Below are positions 1-6,601 of a DNA stretch of 10,136 nucleotides, piece by piece; position 1 is the first letter of the stretch, and each line of letters starts with the position of its first letter. The position numbers were made by a program, and so were the translations under genes. Source of the stretch: Candidatus Cloacimonadota bacterium (GTDB taxonomy: Bacteria; Cloacimonadota; Cloacimonadia; Cloacimonadales; Cloacimonadaceae); the NCBI GenBank assembly GCA_017996595.1, contig JAGOGT010000019.1, positions 1-10,136 of the forward strand, read 5' to 3'. The notes under the pieces were generated by a model that searched no databases, had not been told where the DNA came from, and saw nothing but the letters and a program-made list of their open reading frames with translations.

Positions 1-299
1 GTATCGATCGCTTCCTGGTCGCTCACCTTGATGTCGTACTTTTCAAAATAGTCTTTCAGGATCGTATATTGAGTGAGGCTGCGCCAGGTGTCGTTGAAGA
101 TCTTGCGGCGCTCCGTGGTATCGGGATTCTTGCCATAGCGATAACTGAAATCGGCATAATTGCGGCGCTGGGAACCATAGAATTGTTCCAGGCTGATCGG
201 GGTGCCATTTATTTTTCCCGCGGCTTCACTGCTGCGATTGGTGCTGCAGGCATTTAGCAGCATCATGCCGAGGATGAGGAGGGGAATTAGCTTTTTCAT
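1..299 (-). CDS. Lipoprotein with SurA/PpiC-like N-terminal domain (partial, C-terminus off window)
   Basis: This CDS starts with ATG at 299 and stays open to the left edge, giving about 99 residues of N-terminus. The protein opens with a lipoprotein signal peptide: MKK, a hydrophobic stretch, then lipobox L15-N16-A17-C18, with serine after the cysteine. By the E. coli sorting rule that would mean outer-membrane anchoring, if the rule holds here. After a short linker, the segment from about residue 28 (GKINGTPIS, then an aromatic- and charge-rich helical stretch) resembles the SurA-N/trigger-factor-like chaperone region found before parvulin (PpiC) domains. The catalytic rotamase domain would lie outside the window, so peptidyl-prolyl isomerase activity is inferred only. 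The likely role is periplasmic folding of secreted or outer-membrane proteins. The ATG overlaps the mutS stop (ATGA, 296-299), so translation is probably coupled to mutS. Moderately sure of lipoprotein and family; no gene symbol is justified. Confidence 0.72.
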   Translation of the reverse strand, partial: MKKLIPLLILGMMLLNACSTNRSSEAAGKINGTPISLEQFYGSQRRNYADFSYRYGKNPDTTERRKIFNDTWRSLTQYTILKDYFEKYDIKVSDQEAID

Positions 300-2926
300 T
301 TGTCTCCCAGTAATTGCTCTTGTATTTCTTTGAGGCGTTGCCAGGCTCCGGCAGGGCTGATCTCATTCAGTTCCAGCTCCCTGATTTCGTTCAGGAGCGG
401 TTCGTGTTCTCCGGCTTTATCGGCAAGCACTTCGAAAATATCGATCTGTGGAGTATCGCGATTCAGCTTGCGGCGAATGGAAGCGGATAGTCCCTGAGGG
501 CTGATCTCGTGTTCTTCAAGGTTTTTTAGAATCTCGCGGGCACGGCGGATCACTTTTTCGGGTACTCCGGCCAAACGTGCCACCTGAATTCCGTAGCTTT
601 GGTCTGCCCCACCGCGCTCAATCTTGCGGATAAAGATCATCTCGTCGTTCCACAGCTTCACGGCAACATTATAGTTCTTGATTTCTGGATAGATATTTTC
701 CAGCTCGGTAAGCTCATGATAGTGTGTGGCAAAAAGGGTTAGGGCATGCTTGTATTTCTGGATGTGCTCGATGATCGCCCAGGCAAGACTGAGGCCGTCG
801 AAAGTGGAGGTGCCCCTGCCGATTTCATCAAGCAAGATAAGGGATTTATCGGTGGCGGAATTGAGGATATTGGCAGTTTCGATCATTTCCACCAGGAAGG
901 TGCTCTGTCCTTGGGCAAGATTGTCCGAAGCGCCTACGCGTGTAAACACGCGATCAAAGATCGGCAGGCTCATCTGCGTGGCAGGGACAAAGCTTCCCAT
1001 CTGCGCCAGAATCACCAGCAGGCCTACCTGGCGCAGGAAAGTGGATTTACCCGCCATATTGGGGCCGGTGATGATGGCAATACCCGTATCAGGATAATCC
1101 AGCAAGGTATCATTGGGGATAAATTTATCTGTTTCCACCAGTTTTTCGATTACGGGATGGCGTCCCTCGATGATCCTCAGTTCCCGGCTTGCGGTGAAGC
1201 TGGGGCAGCAATAATGATTTTGCCAGGCAAGAAAGGCCAGGGAAAGAAATACGTCGATCTCCGCCACAGTTTCACTAAGCAATTGCAATCGGGGCAAGGC
1301 CTCGGCCAGGCTACTGCGAAAATCTTTGAAGAGCTCATATTCGAGGTTTTTGATCTTCTCTTCAGAAGAAAGCACCTTGGCTTCAAATTCCTTTAAACGC
1401 GGCGATATATAGCGCTCCGAATTACTGAGAGTCTGCTTGGGAGTGTAGTAATCCGGCACCTTGCTTTTGTGGATGCTGGTAACTTCCAGGTAATAGCCAA
1501 AAACGCGGTTATAGCCTACTTTCAGGCTGGGGATGCCGGTTTTATGCCGTTCATCCTCTTCCAAGCGAGCAATCCAGCTTTTACCGTCGTGAATCAATTC
1601 CAGCAATTCGTCCAAATCGTCATTGAAGCCCTTTTGGAAGATTCCGCCCTCGGTGATGGTAAGCGGGGGATTATCTCTGATGGCGGTATCGATGGAGGTG
1701 ATAAGCTCCCCAAAATTACTCATCTGCTGCAGCCACAATTCAATGCGGCCATCACGGAAATCAGCCAGCCGGGTTTTGAGATTCTGAGCGGATAAGAGAT
1801 AGGATTTTAAAGCTACTATTTCCCGGGGATTGATGCGCAAAGCTCCCAAACGGGAGACGATACGGGCGATATCCCCGATCTCTTTCAAGTCGCGGCGCAG
1901 CTCTTTCAGGTGCCCGCTTTTATCCAAAAAAGCCTTGATGGTATTCTGCCGCGAAAGAATCTCCTCCGTCTCCATCAAAGGATGAAGCAGCCATTGCTGT
2001 AGCAACCTGGTACCCATAGGGGTCATGGTTTGATCGAGCACCGAAATCAAAGACCCATGCTTGCTGCCATATCTGAGGCTATGGGTTAATTCCAGATTGC
2101 GGCGGCTGATCTCGTCCAGCTGCATGTAGTGAGATAGCGAATAATAGCTAAGCGAAGAAATGTGCTTCAAGGGGGAGCTGTATAGATTTTGCACATAGGC
2201 TATGGCCGCACCGGCAGCAGTGGCACCAAGGCTTTTGTTATGCGCTCCGTAAGCTTCCAGCGAGCTGACCCCAAAGTGCTTTTTCAGGGTTAGAACCGCC
2301 TCGGCAGGCTGAAACTGCCAGGTATCAAAAATGGTTATGGTAGGCTGTGCTGCCAGGGACAAGCCTTTGATAAAGCTCTCCACAGCGCTGTCGGCCACCA
2401 CAATTTCCGCAGGTCTCAAGCGCGAAAGTTCATTTACCAAATCTGCTTTATTCAGCTCTGTAAAATTAAACTCCCCCGTGGAGAGATCAAGATGAGCAAG
2501 TCCGATCTTTTTATCCGCATCCAGATAGTACAGCGCTGCCAGAAACACATTGGCACTGCCATCCAAAAGCGAGTTATCCAGCACCGCACCGGGAGTAATG
2601 ATCTCCGTTACTTCTCTTTTCACAAGGCCCACGGCTTTCTTGGGATCTTCAGTCTGTTCACAGATCACCACTTTCAGTCCGGCTTTGATAAGCTTATCCA
2701 GATAGTTATTCAAAGCATGGTAAGGAAAACCGGCCAGGGGAATGGGTTCGTCGTCATTCTTATTACGGGTGGTAAGGGTGATATTCAAAACCCGGGAGGC
2801 CGTATGCGCATCGTCGAAAAAGGTTTCGTAAAAATCGCCCATCCGAAAGAGGATCAGTTTATCCGGATGCTTCTCTTTTACCTCAAAGAACTGCCGAAGC
2901 ATCGGAGTAAGCTTTTTATCTTCCAT
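296..2926 (-). CDS. mutS: DNA mismatch repair protein MutS
   Basis: This is a full-length 876-residue MutS1, close to the usual 850-880. MutS recognises mismatches and small insertion/deletion loops as a dimer and recruits MutL in an ATP-dependent way. Visible landmarks in order: the mismatch-wedging Phe-X-Glu motif at F32-Y33-E34 within GDFYE; connector and lever/clamp regions through about residue 560; Walker A GPNMAGKST at 621-629; the ASDNLAQGQSTF signature-type segment at 666-677; Walker B LILLDE at 696-701 followed by GRGTSTFDG; and the switch histidine region THYHEL at 734-739. The C-terminal tail after about 800 is charged and probably holds the oligomerisation region. All key residues are intact. 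An in-frame TAA lies three codons upstream of the ATG, so this is the earliest possible start. No clear Shine-Dalgarno sequence is present in the 14-bp gap after the SPOR gene, so coupling to upstream translation is likely. Confidence 0.98.
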   Translation of the reverse strand: MEDKKLTPMLRQFFEVKEKHPDKLILFRMGDFYETFFDDAHTASRVLNITLTTRNKNDDEPIPLAGFPYHALNNYLDKLIKAGLKVVICEQTEDPKKAVGLVKREVTEIITPGAVLDNSLLDGSANVFLAALYYLDADKKIGLAHLDLSTGEFNFTELNKADLVNELSRLRPAEIVVADSAVESFIKGLSLAAQPTITIFDTWQFQPAEAVLTLKKHFGVSSLEAYGAHNKSLGATAAGAAIAYVQNLYSSPLKHISSLSYYSLSHYMQLDEISRRNLELTHSLRYGSKHGSLISVLDQTMTPMGTRLLQQWLLHPLMETEEILSRQNTIKAFLDKSGHLKELRRDLKEIGDIARIVSRLGALRINPREIVALKSYLLSAQNLKTRLADFRDGRIELWLQQMSNFGELITSIDTAIRDNPPLTITEGGIFQKGFNDDLDELLELIHDGKSWIARLEEDERHKTGIPSLKVGYNRVFGYYLEVTSIHKSKVPDYYTPKQTLSNSERYISPRLKEFEAKVLSSEEKIKNLEYELFKDFRSSLAEALPRLQLLSETVAEIDVFLSLAFLAWQNHYCCPSFTASRELRIIEGRHPVIEKLVETDKFIPNDTLLDYPDTGIAIITGPNMAGKSTFLRQVGLLVILAQMGSFVPATQMSLPIFDRVFTRVGASDNLAQGQSTFLVEMIETANILNSATDKSLILLDEIGRGTSTFDGLSLAWAIIEHIQKYKHALTLFATHYHELTELENIYPEIKNYNVAVKLWNDEMIFIRKIERGGADQSYGIQVARLAGVPEKVIRRAREILKNLEEHEISPQGLSASIRRKLNRDTPQIDIFEVLADKAGEHEPLLNEIRELELNEISPAGAWQRLKEIQEQLLGDK

Positions 2927-2940
2927 ATCTGGCGCTTAGC

Positions 2941-4101
2941 TTAGTACTGGGCTACGAAGCAATTGATATCCTGAGATAAGAGCAGGTTCTTTGCTTCTTC
3001 AGCTTTGGTCCTGTTTTCATAGGCTCCACTTAGCACCACCCAGGTTTTCTTACCGCCGGATACATCTTCGTAATACACTGCGGGCAGGCTTAGCAACCTG
3101 ATATTCAGAACCAGCTTGTTGGCATTTGCTTCCTGGGAAAAGCGTCCCGCCTGCACATAGAAGCCACTGGAAGGCTTGGCCTTCAGTTTTATGGGAGCTT
3201 CCAGATCTGGAGGTGGCGAAGCGGCAGTAGTAGCGCTCTTTGGCGGAGCGGGAATAACCGGGCTATCCACAGCGCTGCTTTCGGCCGGAGGTATCTGTAG
3301 CATCGAATAGGGATACAAAAAACCGATATCGATATTCTTGCTGGTATAGCGCAACTCAAAGAGGCGATCTTCAATGGTATAGGCAATCTGTGAATACTTA
3401 TCCAGGAAATATCCCTGCTTATAGAAATTAACCGCTTCCACCACTTTCCCCGATTGCTCGTGGGCATAACCCAGTTTGTAGCTCAGATATTGCTGATCGA
3501 TATCCGGCAGCCCCAGATCGTGCAGTTTATTCAGGGCGGTAATAGCGCTGTATGACTTTTTTTGAGCCAGATAGCATTCCGCCATCAGATAGTATGCATC
3601 TTCGCAGTAAGTGCCTTTGGGGGCCAGGCGCAGATAATTTTCCACAGAGCTGATCGCTTTGTCAAAATCATCTTGCCACCAGTAGATTAGCCCTTGCCAG
3701 TAAAAGCGTTCCAAAAGGTAATTGGAGGTAACTTTTTTGAGGTTTTCCGCCGCCGCATCCCAATCCCTATCCAGAATCTGGAGCTTGGCCAGTTCCATCC
3801 TGGCAGCTTGCGCATAATCGCTTTGGGGATATTTACTTACTACCAGTTCATATCCACTCTTCAACTCGGCATACTTCACCTTAAGGCGCGCGGCATAGAA
3901 ACCCACAAAGGCACGCTCTTCGTCGTTGTAGGGTTTAAGGGTCCCTATCAGGTCGGTGGCTTCATCCAGTTTTCCGCTTTGCACCAGCTGTTCCAGAGCG
4001 GTGAATTCTTTTCTCACTGCCGCGGAGGATACAGACATCAGCAAGGCCAAGCCCAATAGCACGAATAGCTTTTTCACTGAAAGGGGGCTGTATAAGCGCA
4101 T
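2941..4101 (-). CDS. Secreted TPR-repeat protein with C-terminal SPOR domain
   Basis: The 386-residue protein begins with a Sec-type signal peptide: basic n-region to K11, hydrophobic core about 12-25, likely cleavage near SSA-A around residue 27. Residues about 32-250 are alpha-helical, with tetratricopeptide/outer-membrane-lipoprotein-like repeats (for example AAENLKKV near 117, DDFDKAISSVENYL near 144, EDAYYLMAECYLAQKKSYSAI near 167). A proline/alanine-rich linker (about 268-310) leads to a C-terminal SPOR domain (about 312-386; GFYVQAGRFSQEANA, then WVVLSGAYENRTKAEEA). SPOR domains bind denuded septal peptidoglycan, so a periplasmic envelope or cell-division role is inferred; the exact function is unknown. 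ATG at 4101 shares its A with the rho stop (TAATG), favouring coupled translation. A GTG at 4077 would give a shorter signal peptide starting VKKLF, but it has no ribosome binding site, so ATG is preferred. Confidence 0.9.
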   Translation of the reverse strand: MRLYSPLSVKKLFVLLGLALLMSVSSAAVRKEFTALEQLVQSGKLDEATDLIGTLKPYNDEERAFVGFYAARLKVKYAELKSGYELVVSKYPQSDYAQAARMELAKLQILDRDWDAAAENLKKVTSNYLLERFYWQGLIYWWQDDFDKAISSVENYLRLAPKGTYCEDAYYLMAECYLAQKKSYSAITALNKLHDLGLPDIDQQYLSYKLGYAHEQSGKVVEAVNFYKQGYFLDKYSQIAYTIEDRLFELRYTSKNIDIGFLYPYSMLQIPPAESSAVDSPVIPAPPKSATTAASPPPDLEAPIKLKAKPSSGFYVQAGRFSQEANANKLVLNIRLLSLPAVYYEDVSGGKKTWVVLSGAYENRTKAEEAKNLLLSQDINCFVAQY

Positions 4102-5360
4102 TAATTGCTCATAGAATTGAGTAAGTCGTGATTGGTTTCGGTGGCCTGCATTTTCTTGCGCAGGGTCTCGATTCCCTGGATCGGACTGATCGTCTTCAGA
4201 TATTTACGCAGCACATACATGCGGTTGGTTTCGTTTTTGGTGAGCAGCAATTCTTCGCGTCGGGTTCCGCTTTTTACCAGATCGATGGCAGGATACAGAC
4301 GCATATCGCTGATAGAGCGATCCAGCACCAGTTCCATATTACCCGTACCCTTGAATTCTTCAAAGATCACCTGATCCATCTTGCTGCCGGTATCGATAAG
4401 GGCGGTGGCAATAATGGTGAGGCTTCCTGCTTCTTCGGTATTACGTGCTGCACCCAGAAATTTCTTGGGTTTGATAAGGCCATTGGCATCGATACCGCCG
4501 CTAAGCACTTTGCCGCTGGAAGGGGTGATATTATTATAAGCCCGGGCTAAACGTGTGATACTATCTAAAACGATCACCACATCCTGATTCAGCTCGATCA
4601 TCCGCTTGGCCTTTTCCAGCACCATTTCGCTAACCGCGGTATGGTTTTTGGGAGATTCGTCGAAGGTGGAGCTGATCACTTCCCGGTTACCGGGCTTTAA
4701 AATCTTCTTCATTTCCGTTACTTCTTCGGGACGTTCATCCACCAGCAGCACGATCAGAAATACTTCAGGATGATTGCTGAGAATGGCATTGGCGGTATCC
4801 TGCAACAGCGTGGTTTTACCGGTACGCGGAGCAGCCACGATCAGGCCTCTCTGGCCCTTGCCGATAGGGGTAAAGAGATTGATGATGCGGGTGTTATAGT
4901 TCTCGGCGTCAAATTCCAGATTCAGCCTTTCGGTGGGATAATAGGGGGTTAGCTCATCGAAAGTTCTCAGATCCTGAAGGCAATTGGGAGCCAGATTGTT
5001 AATGGATTCCACCCGCAGCAGGGCATAATATTTTTCCCCTTCCTTGGGTGAACGCACCGGACCGCTGATCATGTGGCCGGTTTTCAGCCCAAATCTACGG
5101 ATCTGCGTAAGCGAAACATACACGTCATCCCGGCCGGGATTATAGTTATTTTGGGGAAATCTGAGAAAGCCAAAGCCATCGTCCATAATCTCCAAACATC
5201 CGGTAACGAAGGCCAAACCTTCCTGTGCAGCCTGAAACTCCAGCATCTTAAAGATGAGTTCCGTGCCTTTTAATTGAGTATAGCCCGTGAGGCCTATCTT
5301 CTTCGCAATGCGATTTAATTGCAACTGGTTTAAACTAAACAGATCGTCTTCGATCAGCAT
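4101..5360 (-). CDS. rho: Transcription termination factor Rho
   Basis: This is a 419-residue Rho, the same size as the compact E. coli-type protein, with no large N-terminal insertion. Rho is a hexameric RNA-dependent ATPase/translocase that dissociates transcribing RNA polymerase. Landmarks: the N-terminal Rho-N helices (about 1-45); the cold-shock-like primary RNA-binding domain with RNP1-like DGFGFLR at 61-67; Walker A APRTGKTT at 177-184; catalytic region [13 protein letters not shown] at 205-217; Walker [17 protein letters not shown] at 261-276; secondary-site Q-loop [20 protein letters not shown] around 282-301; and the R-loop [15 protein letters not shown] at 334-348. The P-loop has Arg-Thr where E. 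coli has Lys-Ala, a variation I believe occurs in other phyla. A strong Shine-Dalgarno (AAAAGGAG at 5375-5368, 7 nt from the ATG) fixes the start. The following SPOR gene overlaps its stop by one base. Confidence 0.98.
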   Translation of the reverse strand: MLIEDDLFSLNQLQLNRIAKKIGLTGYTQLKGTELIFKMLEFQAAQEGLAFVTGCLEIMDDGFGFLRFPQNNYNPGRDDVYVSLTQIRRFGLKTGHMISGPVRSPKEGEKYYALLRVESINNLAPNCLQDLRTFDELTPYYPTERLNLEFDAENYNTRIINLFTPIGKGQRGLIVAAPRTGKTTLLQDTANAILSNHPEVFLIVLLVDERPEEVTEMKKILKPGNREVISSTFDESPKNHTAVSEMVLEKAKRMIELNQDVVIVLDSITRLARAYNNITPSSGKVLSGGIDANGLIKPKKFLGAARNTEEAGSLTIIATALIDTGSKMDQVIFEEFKGTGNMELVLDRSISDMRLYPAIDLVKSGTRREELLLTKNETNRMYVLRKYLKTISPIQGIETLRKKMQATETNHDLLNSMSN

Positions 5361-5362
5361 CC

Positions 5363-5431
5363 TTATTCTCCTTTTATGGCAATCCCCGGCTTGTGCAGCG
5401 GATTACATGGTTTGTTTATTTTATTGGTCAT
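5363..5431 (-). other. Possible leader ORF and weak hairpin upstream of rho
   Basis: The 73-bp gap between the methyltransferase stop and rho holds a 22-codon frame, ATG at 5431-5429 to TAA at 5365-5363 (peptide begins MTNKINKPCNPLHKPG and ends IKGE). A GGAG lies 10 nt upstream of its ATG (5445-5442). Its last codons run through the rho Shine-Dalgarno, and its stop lies 2 bp before the rho ATG. A 7-bp stem with one G-U pair (5379-5385 with 5400-5406, 14-nt loop) sits just upstream of the rho ribosome binding site. E. coli rho has a leader peptide (rhoL) and autoregulates by attenuation in its leader, so a similar arrangement is conceivable. The frame is also open upstream inside the methyltransferase gene, which weakens the case. 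Translation of this ORF is unproven. Confidence 0.25.
5368..5375 (-). promoter_or_regulatory. Shine-Dalgarno sequence of rho
   Basis: Read on the minus strand, AAAAGGAG ends 7 nt before the rho ATG. It is one of the two strongest ribosome binding sites in the window and contrasts with the weak or absent sites of the downstream SPOR, mutS and lipoprotein genes. This fits independent initiation at rho and coupled initiation downstream. Confidence 0.8.
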
Positions 5432-5433
5432 GG

Positions 5434-6141
5434 TTATTTTACTCCGGTGAGCAGCAACCTGCTGGCTCCGGCGCAGCCAATTTCCTGAATTCGTTTTATC
5501 AGATTTTTGCCGGTTTCGATCAGCTCCTCGGCATCGGGAATGGCTTCCAGACGTTTCAAAGTATCCTGGCAATTCTTTAAAAGGCTTTGGCAATTGCGGT
5601 TCGGGTCATCCACGGGAATGTAGAAATCGGCGATATGCTTCTGCTTCAGAGGGATATTGGCATAGATATCTTCCAAAGCCGCTTTGCCGAAAGTGCTCTG
5701 ATGATAGGTGCCATAGCGCCTGTCCACTCCGGCAAGCCAGTGATGCAGCATAATATGGCTCTGCTGGGCGGGGCTTTGATTTCCGTCAGAATACATTTCC
5801 GCCACCAGAAGCTTGCCCCCGGGCTTCAATACCCGCAGCAGTTCCTTGAACACCACGTCCAGATGCTCCAGATGGTGCAGAGAATTTGAGATCGTAACCA
5901 TATCGAAATATTCATCTGCAAATTGGATGTTCTCCAAATTCATCTTATAAACTTCCACGTCATTTTCCGGGAAGAACTTCTGGGCATATTCCACAGACCT
6001 CTCTGAGGCATCAATCCCAACTATCTGGATGTAGCTTTTCAGATGCTGTTTCAGGATGGTGATAAATTCGCCCCTGCCGGTAGCAGCATCCAAAACGATT
6101 CCACCTTCCACCTGATTAAGGAACTTGATGATTTCGTTCAT
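5434..6141 (-). CDS. Class I SAM-dependent methyltransferase (Methyltransf_11-like)
   Basis: The 235-residue protein has the Rossmann-type SAM-binding core in its first half: motif I VLDAATGRGEF at 16-26, acidic loop GIDAS at 42-46 ending strand 2, the segment after strand 4 with DMVTISNSLHHLE at 80-92, and LRVLKPGGKLLVAEM at 102-116 (post-motif III). The His-His-Leu and LKPGG elements are typical of the UbiE/Methyltransf_11 group, which methylates small molecules or lipids. The second half (about 117-235) is helical and I do not recognise it; it presumably forms the substrate lid, so the substrate cannot be named. The ATG is supported by GAGGAG at 6153-6148, 6 nt upstream. The gene is the first of the leftward cluster, 73 bp ahead of rho. 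Whether it shares function with rho or just the transcript is unclear. Confidence 0.88.
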   Translation of the reverse strand: MNEIIKFLNQVEGGIVLDAATGRGEFITILKQHLKSYIQIVGIDASERSVEYAQKFFPENDVEVYKMNLENIQFADEYFDMVTISNSLHHLEHLDVVFKELLRVLKPGGKLLVAEMYSDGNQSPAQQSHIMLHHWLAGVDRRYGTYHQSTFGKAALEDIYANIPLKQKHIADFYIPVDDPNRNCQSLLKNCQDTLKRLEAIPDAEELIETGKNLIKRIQEIGCAGASRLLLTGVK

Positions 6142-6309
6142 GGGAATCTCCTCATTTGATATATGCTCGGGATTAGTTTACAGACTCGCTGTAAGAAGCA
6201 GGTTGAACACACACTGCTTACGATGCCTAAACTACCGGGTGCGGATTTTTCGTCAAGCACAATCTTTTGTTTATCCCCAAAGAAGTTTCCACTATCAGCC
6301 GTAAGCGTG

Positions 6310-6373
6310 GCCAAGTCACTTCCCGCATTCCACCCACATCACAATGAGGGAGGAATGCGGGAGGGTTCTTGGC
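6310..6373. repeat. Long imperfect palindrome / hairpin
   Basis: The core is a perfect 11-bp inverted repeat, TCCCGCATTCC at 6321-6331 with GGAATGCGGGA at 6352-6362. It extends outward by a wobble pair and a C-G pair (6319-6320 with 6363-6364). After a 3x3 internal loop, six more pairs follow: GCCAAG at 6310-6315 with CTTGGC at 6368-6373. Inside the 20-nt loop, CCC at 6333-6335 can pair with GGG at 6348-6350. The roughly 64-nt structure has no following U-run, so it is not a standard intrinsic terminator. It resembles REP/MITE-type palindromic repeats, but a single copy in this window cannot prove that. Confidence 0.7.
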
Positions 6374-6547
6374 AGAAACAATAAATGATGAGATCCCCGA
6401 TGGAGTTCCGAAGGGCTTGCAAAGAACCTGGCAATAAGATCTTGAATCTCTGCTTGAGAGCCTCCAATGAATTTCAGCGGAGCTTCTTTGCCCACCCATC
6501 AGATAGATATCACCTAGCTCTTGGCAAGGTGTAGGCAATGATATTGC

Positions 6548-6575
6548 TTGACGTGCAATGGCTGCCAATTATCCT
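6548..6575 (+). promoter_or_regulatory. Candidate sigma-70-type promoter for the AI-2E transporter gene
   Basis: TTGACG at 6548-6553 matches the -35 consensus at 5 of 6 positions. After a 16-bp spacer, TATCCT at 6570-6575 matches the -10 consensus at 4 of 6. A transcript would begin about 20 bp before the ATG at 6602. The -35 box lies inside the TGCTTGACG copy at 6545-6553. Prediction by eye only. Confidence 0.35.
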
Positions 6576-6601
6576 TAGCCAAAATACATTTGTGAGGCGT
6601 C

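Larger units (their letters stand above)
6142..6601. other. 460-bp divergent intergenic region without a credible gene
   Basis: This region separates the leftward methyltransferase start from the rightward transporter start and must hold both promoters. Open frames here (for example 6163-6384 plus, 6227-6568 minus) show no recognisable domain and are created partly by the palindrome at 6310-6373. The region carries that hairpin, an inverted pair of TGCTTGACG boxes (6251-6259 and 6545-6553), a direct repeat TCTTGGCA (6367-6374 and 6519-6526), and small hairpins such as GCAAT/ATTGC at 6535-6547 and CACCT/AGGTG at 6511-6531. A leftward promoter is possible with TTGACG at 6256-6251 and TAGTTT at 6234-6229, but the -10 match is poor. 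I see no tRNA or known riboswitch. Confidence 0.7.

Noticed and set aside
69..257. 62-codon plus-strand frame at the left edge
   Set aside because: Antisense to the lipoprotein gene, whose signal peptide and lipobox clearly define the coding strand.
746..1396. 216-codon plus-strand open frame
   Set aside because: Lies entirely antisense to the intact, conserved mutS ATPase region; no recognisable domain, and best explained as a shadow of mutS codon usage.
2492..2944. 150-codon plus-strand open frame
   Set aside because: Antisense to the conserved mutS N-terminal mismatch-binding domain; no domain and no convincing ribosome binding site.
4075..4077. GTG as alternative start of the SPOR-domain protein
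   Set aside because: It would give a neat signal peptide (VKKLF...), but there is no Shine-Dalgarno upstream, whereas the ATG at 4101 is coupled to the rho stop by TAATG.
4128..4550. 140-codon plus-strand open frame
   Set aside because: Antisense to the conserved C-terminal half of rho; shadow frame.
6310..6373. Intrinsic terminator interpretation of the hairpin
   Set aside because: No U-run follows the stem on either strand, and it lies upstream of two divergent starts rather than after a gene.
6227..6568. 113-codon minus-strand frame (and the plus-strand frame 6163-6384) in the divergent intergenic region
   Set aside because: No domain, low-complexity-like composition, and both frames run through the palindrome, which produces similar peptides on both strands. 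More likely non-coding repeat sequence than genes, though a conserved small protein cannot be excluded.
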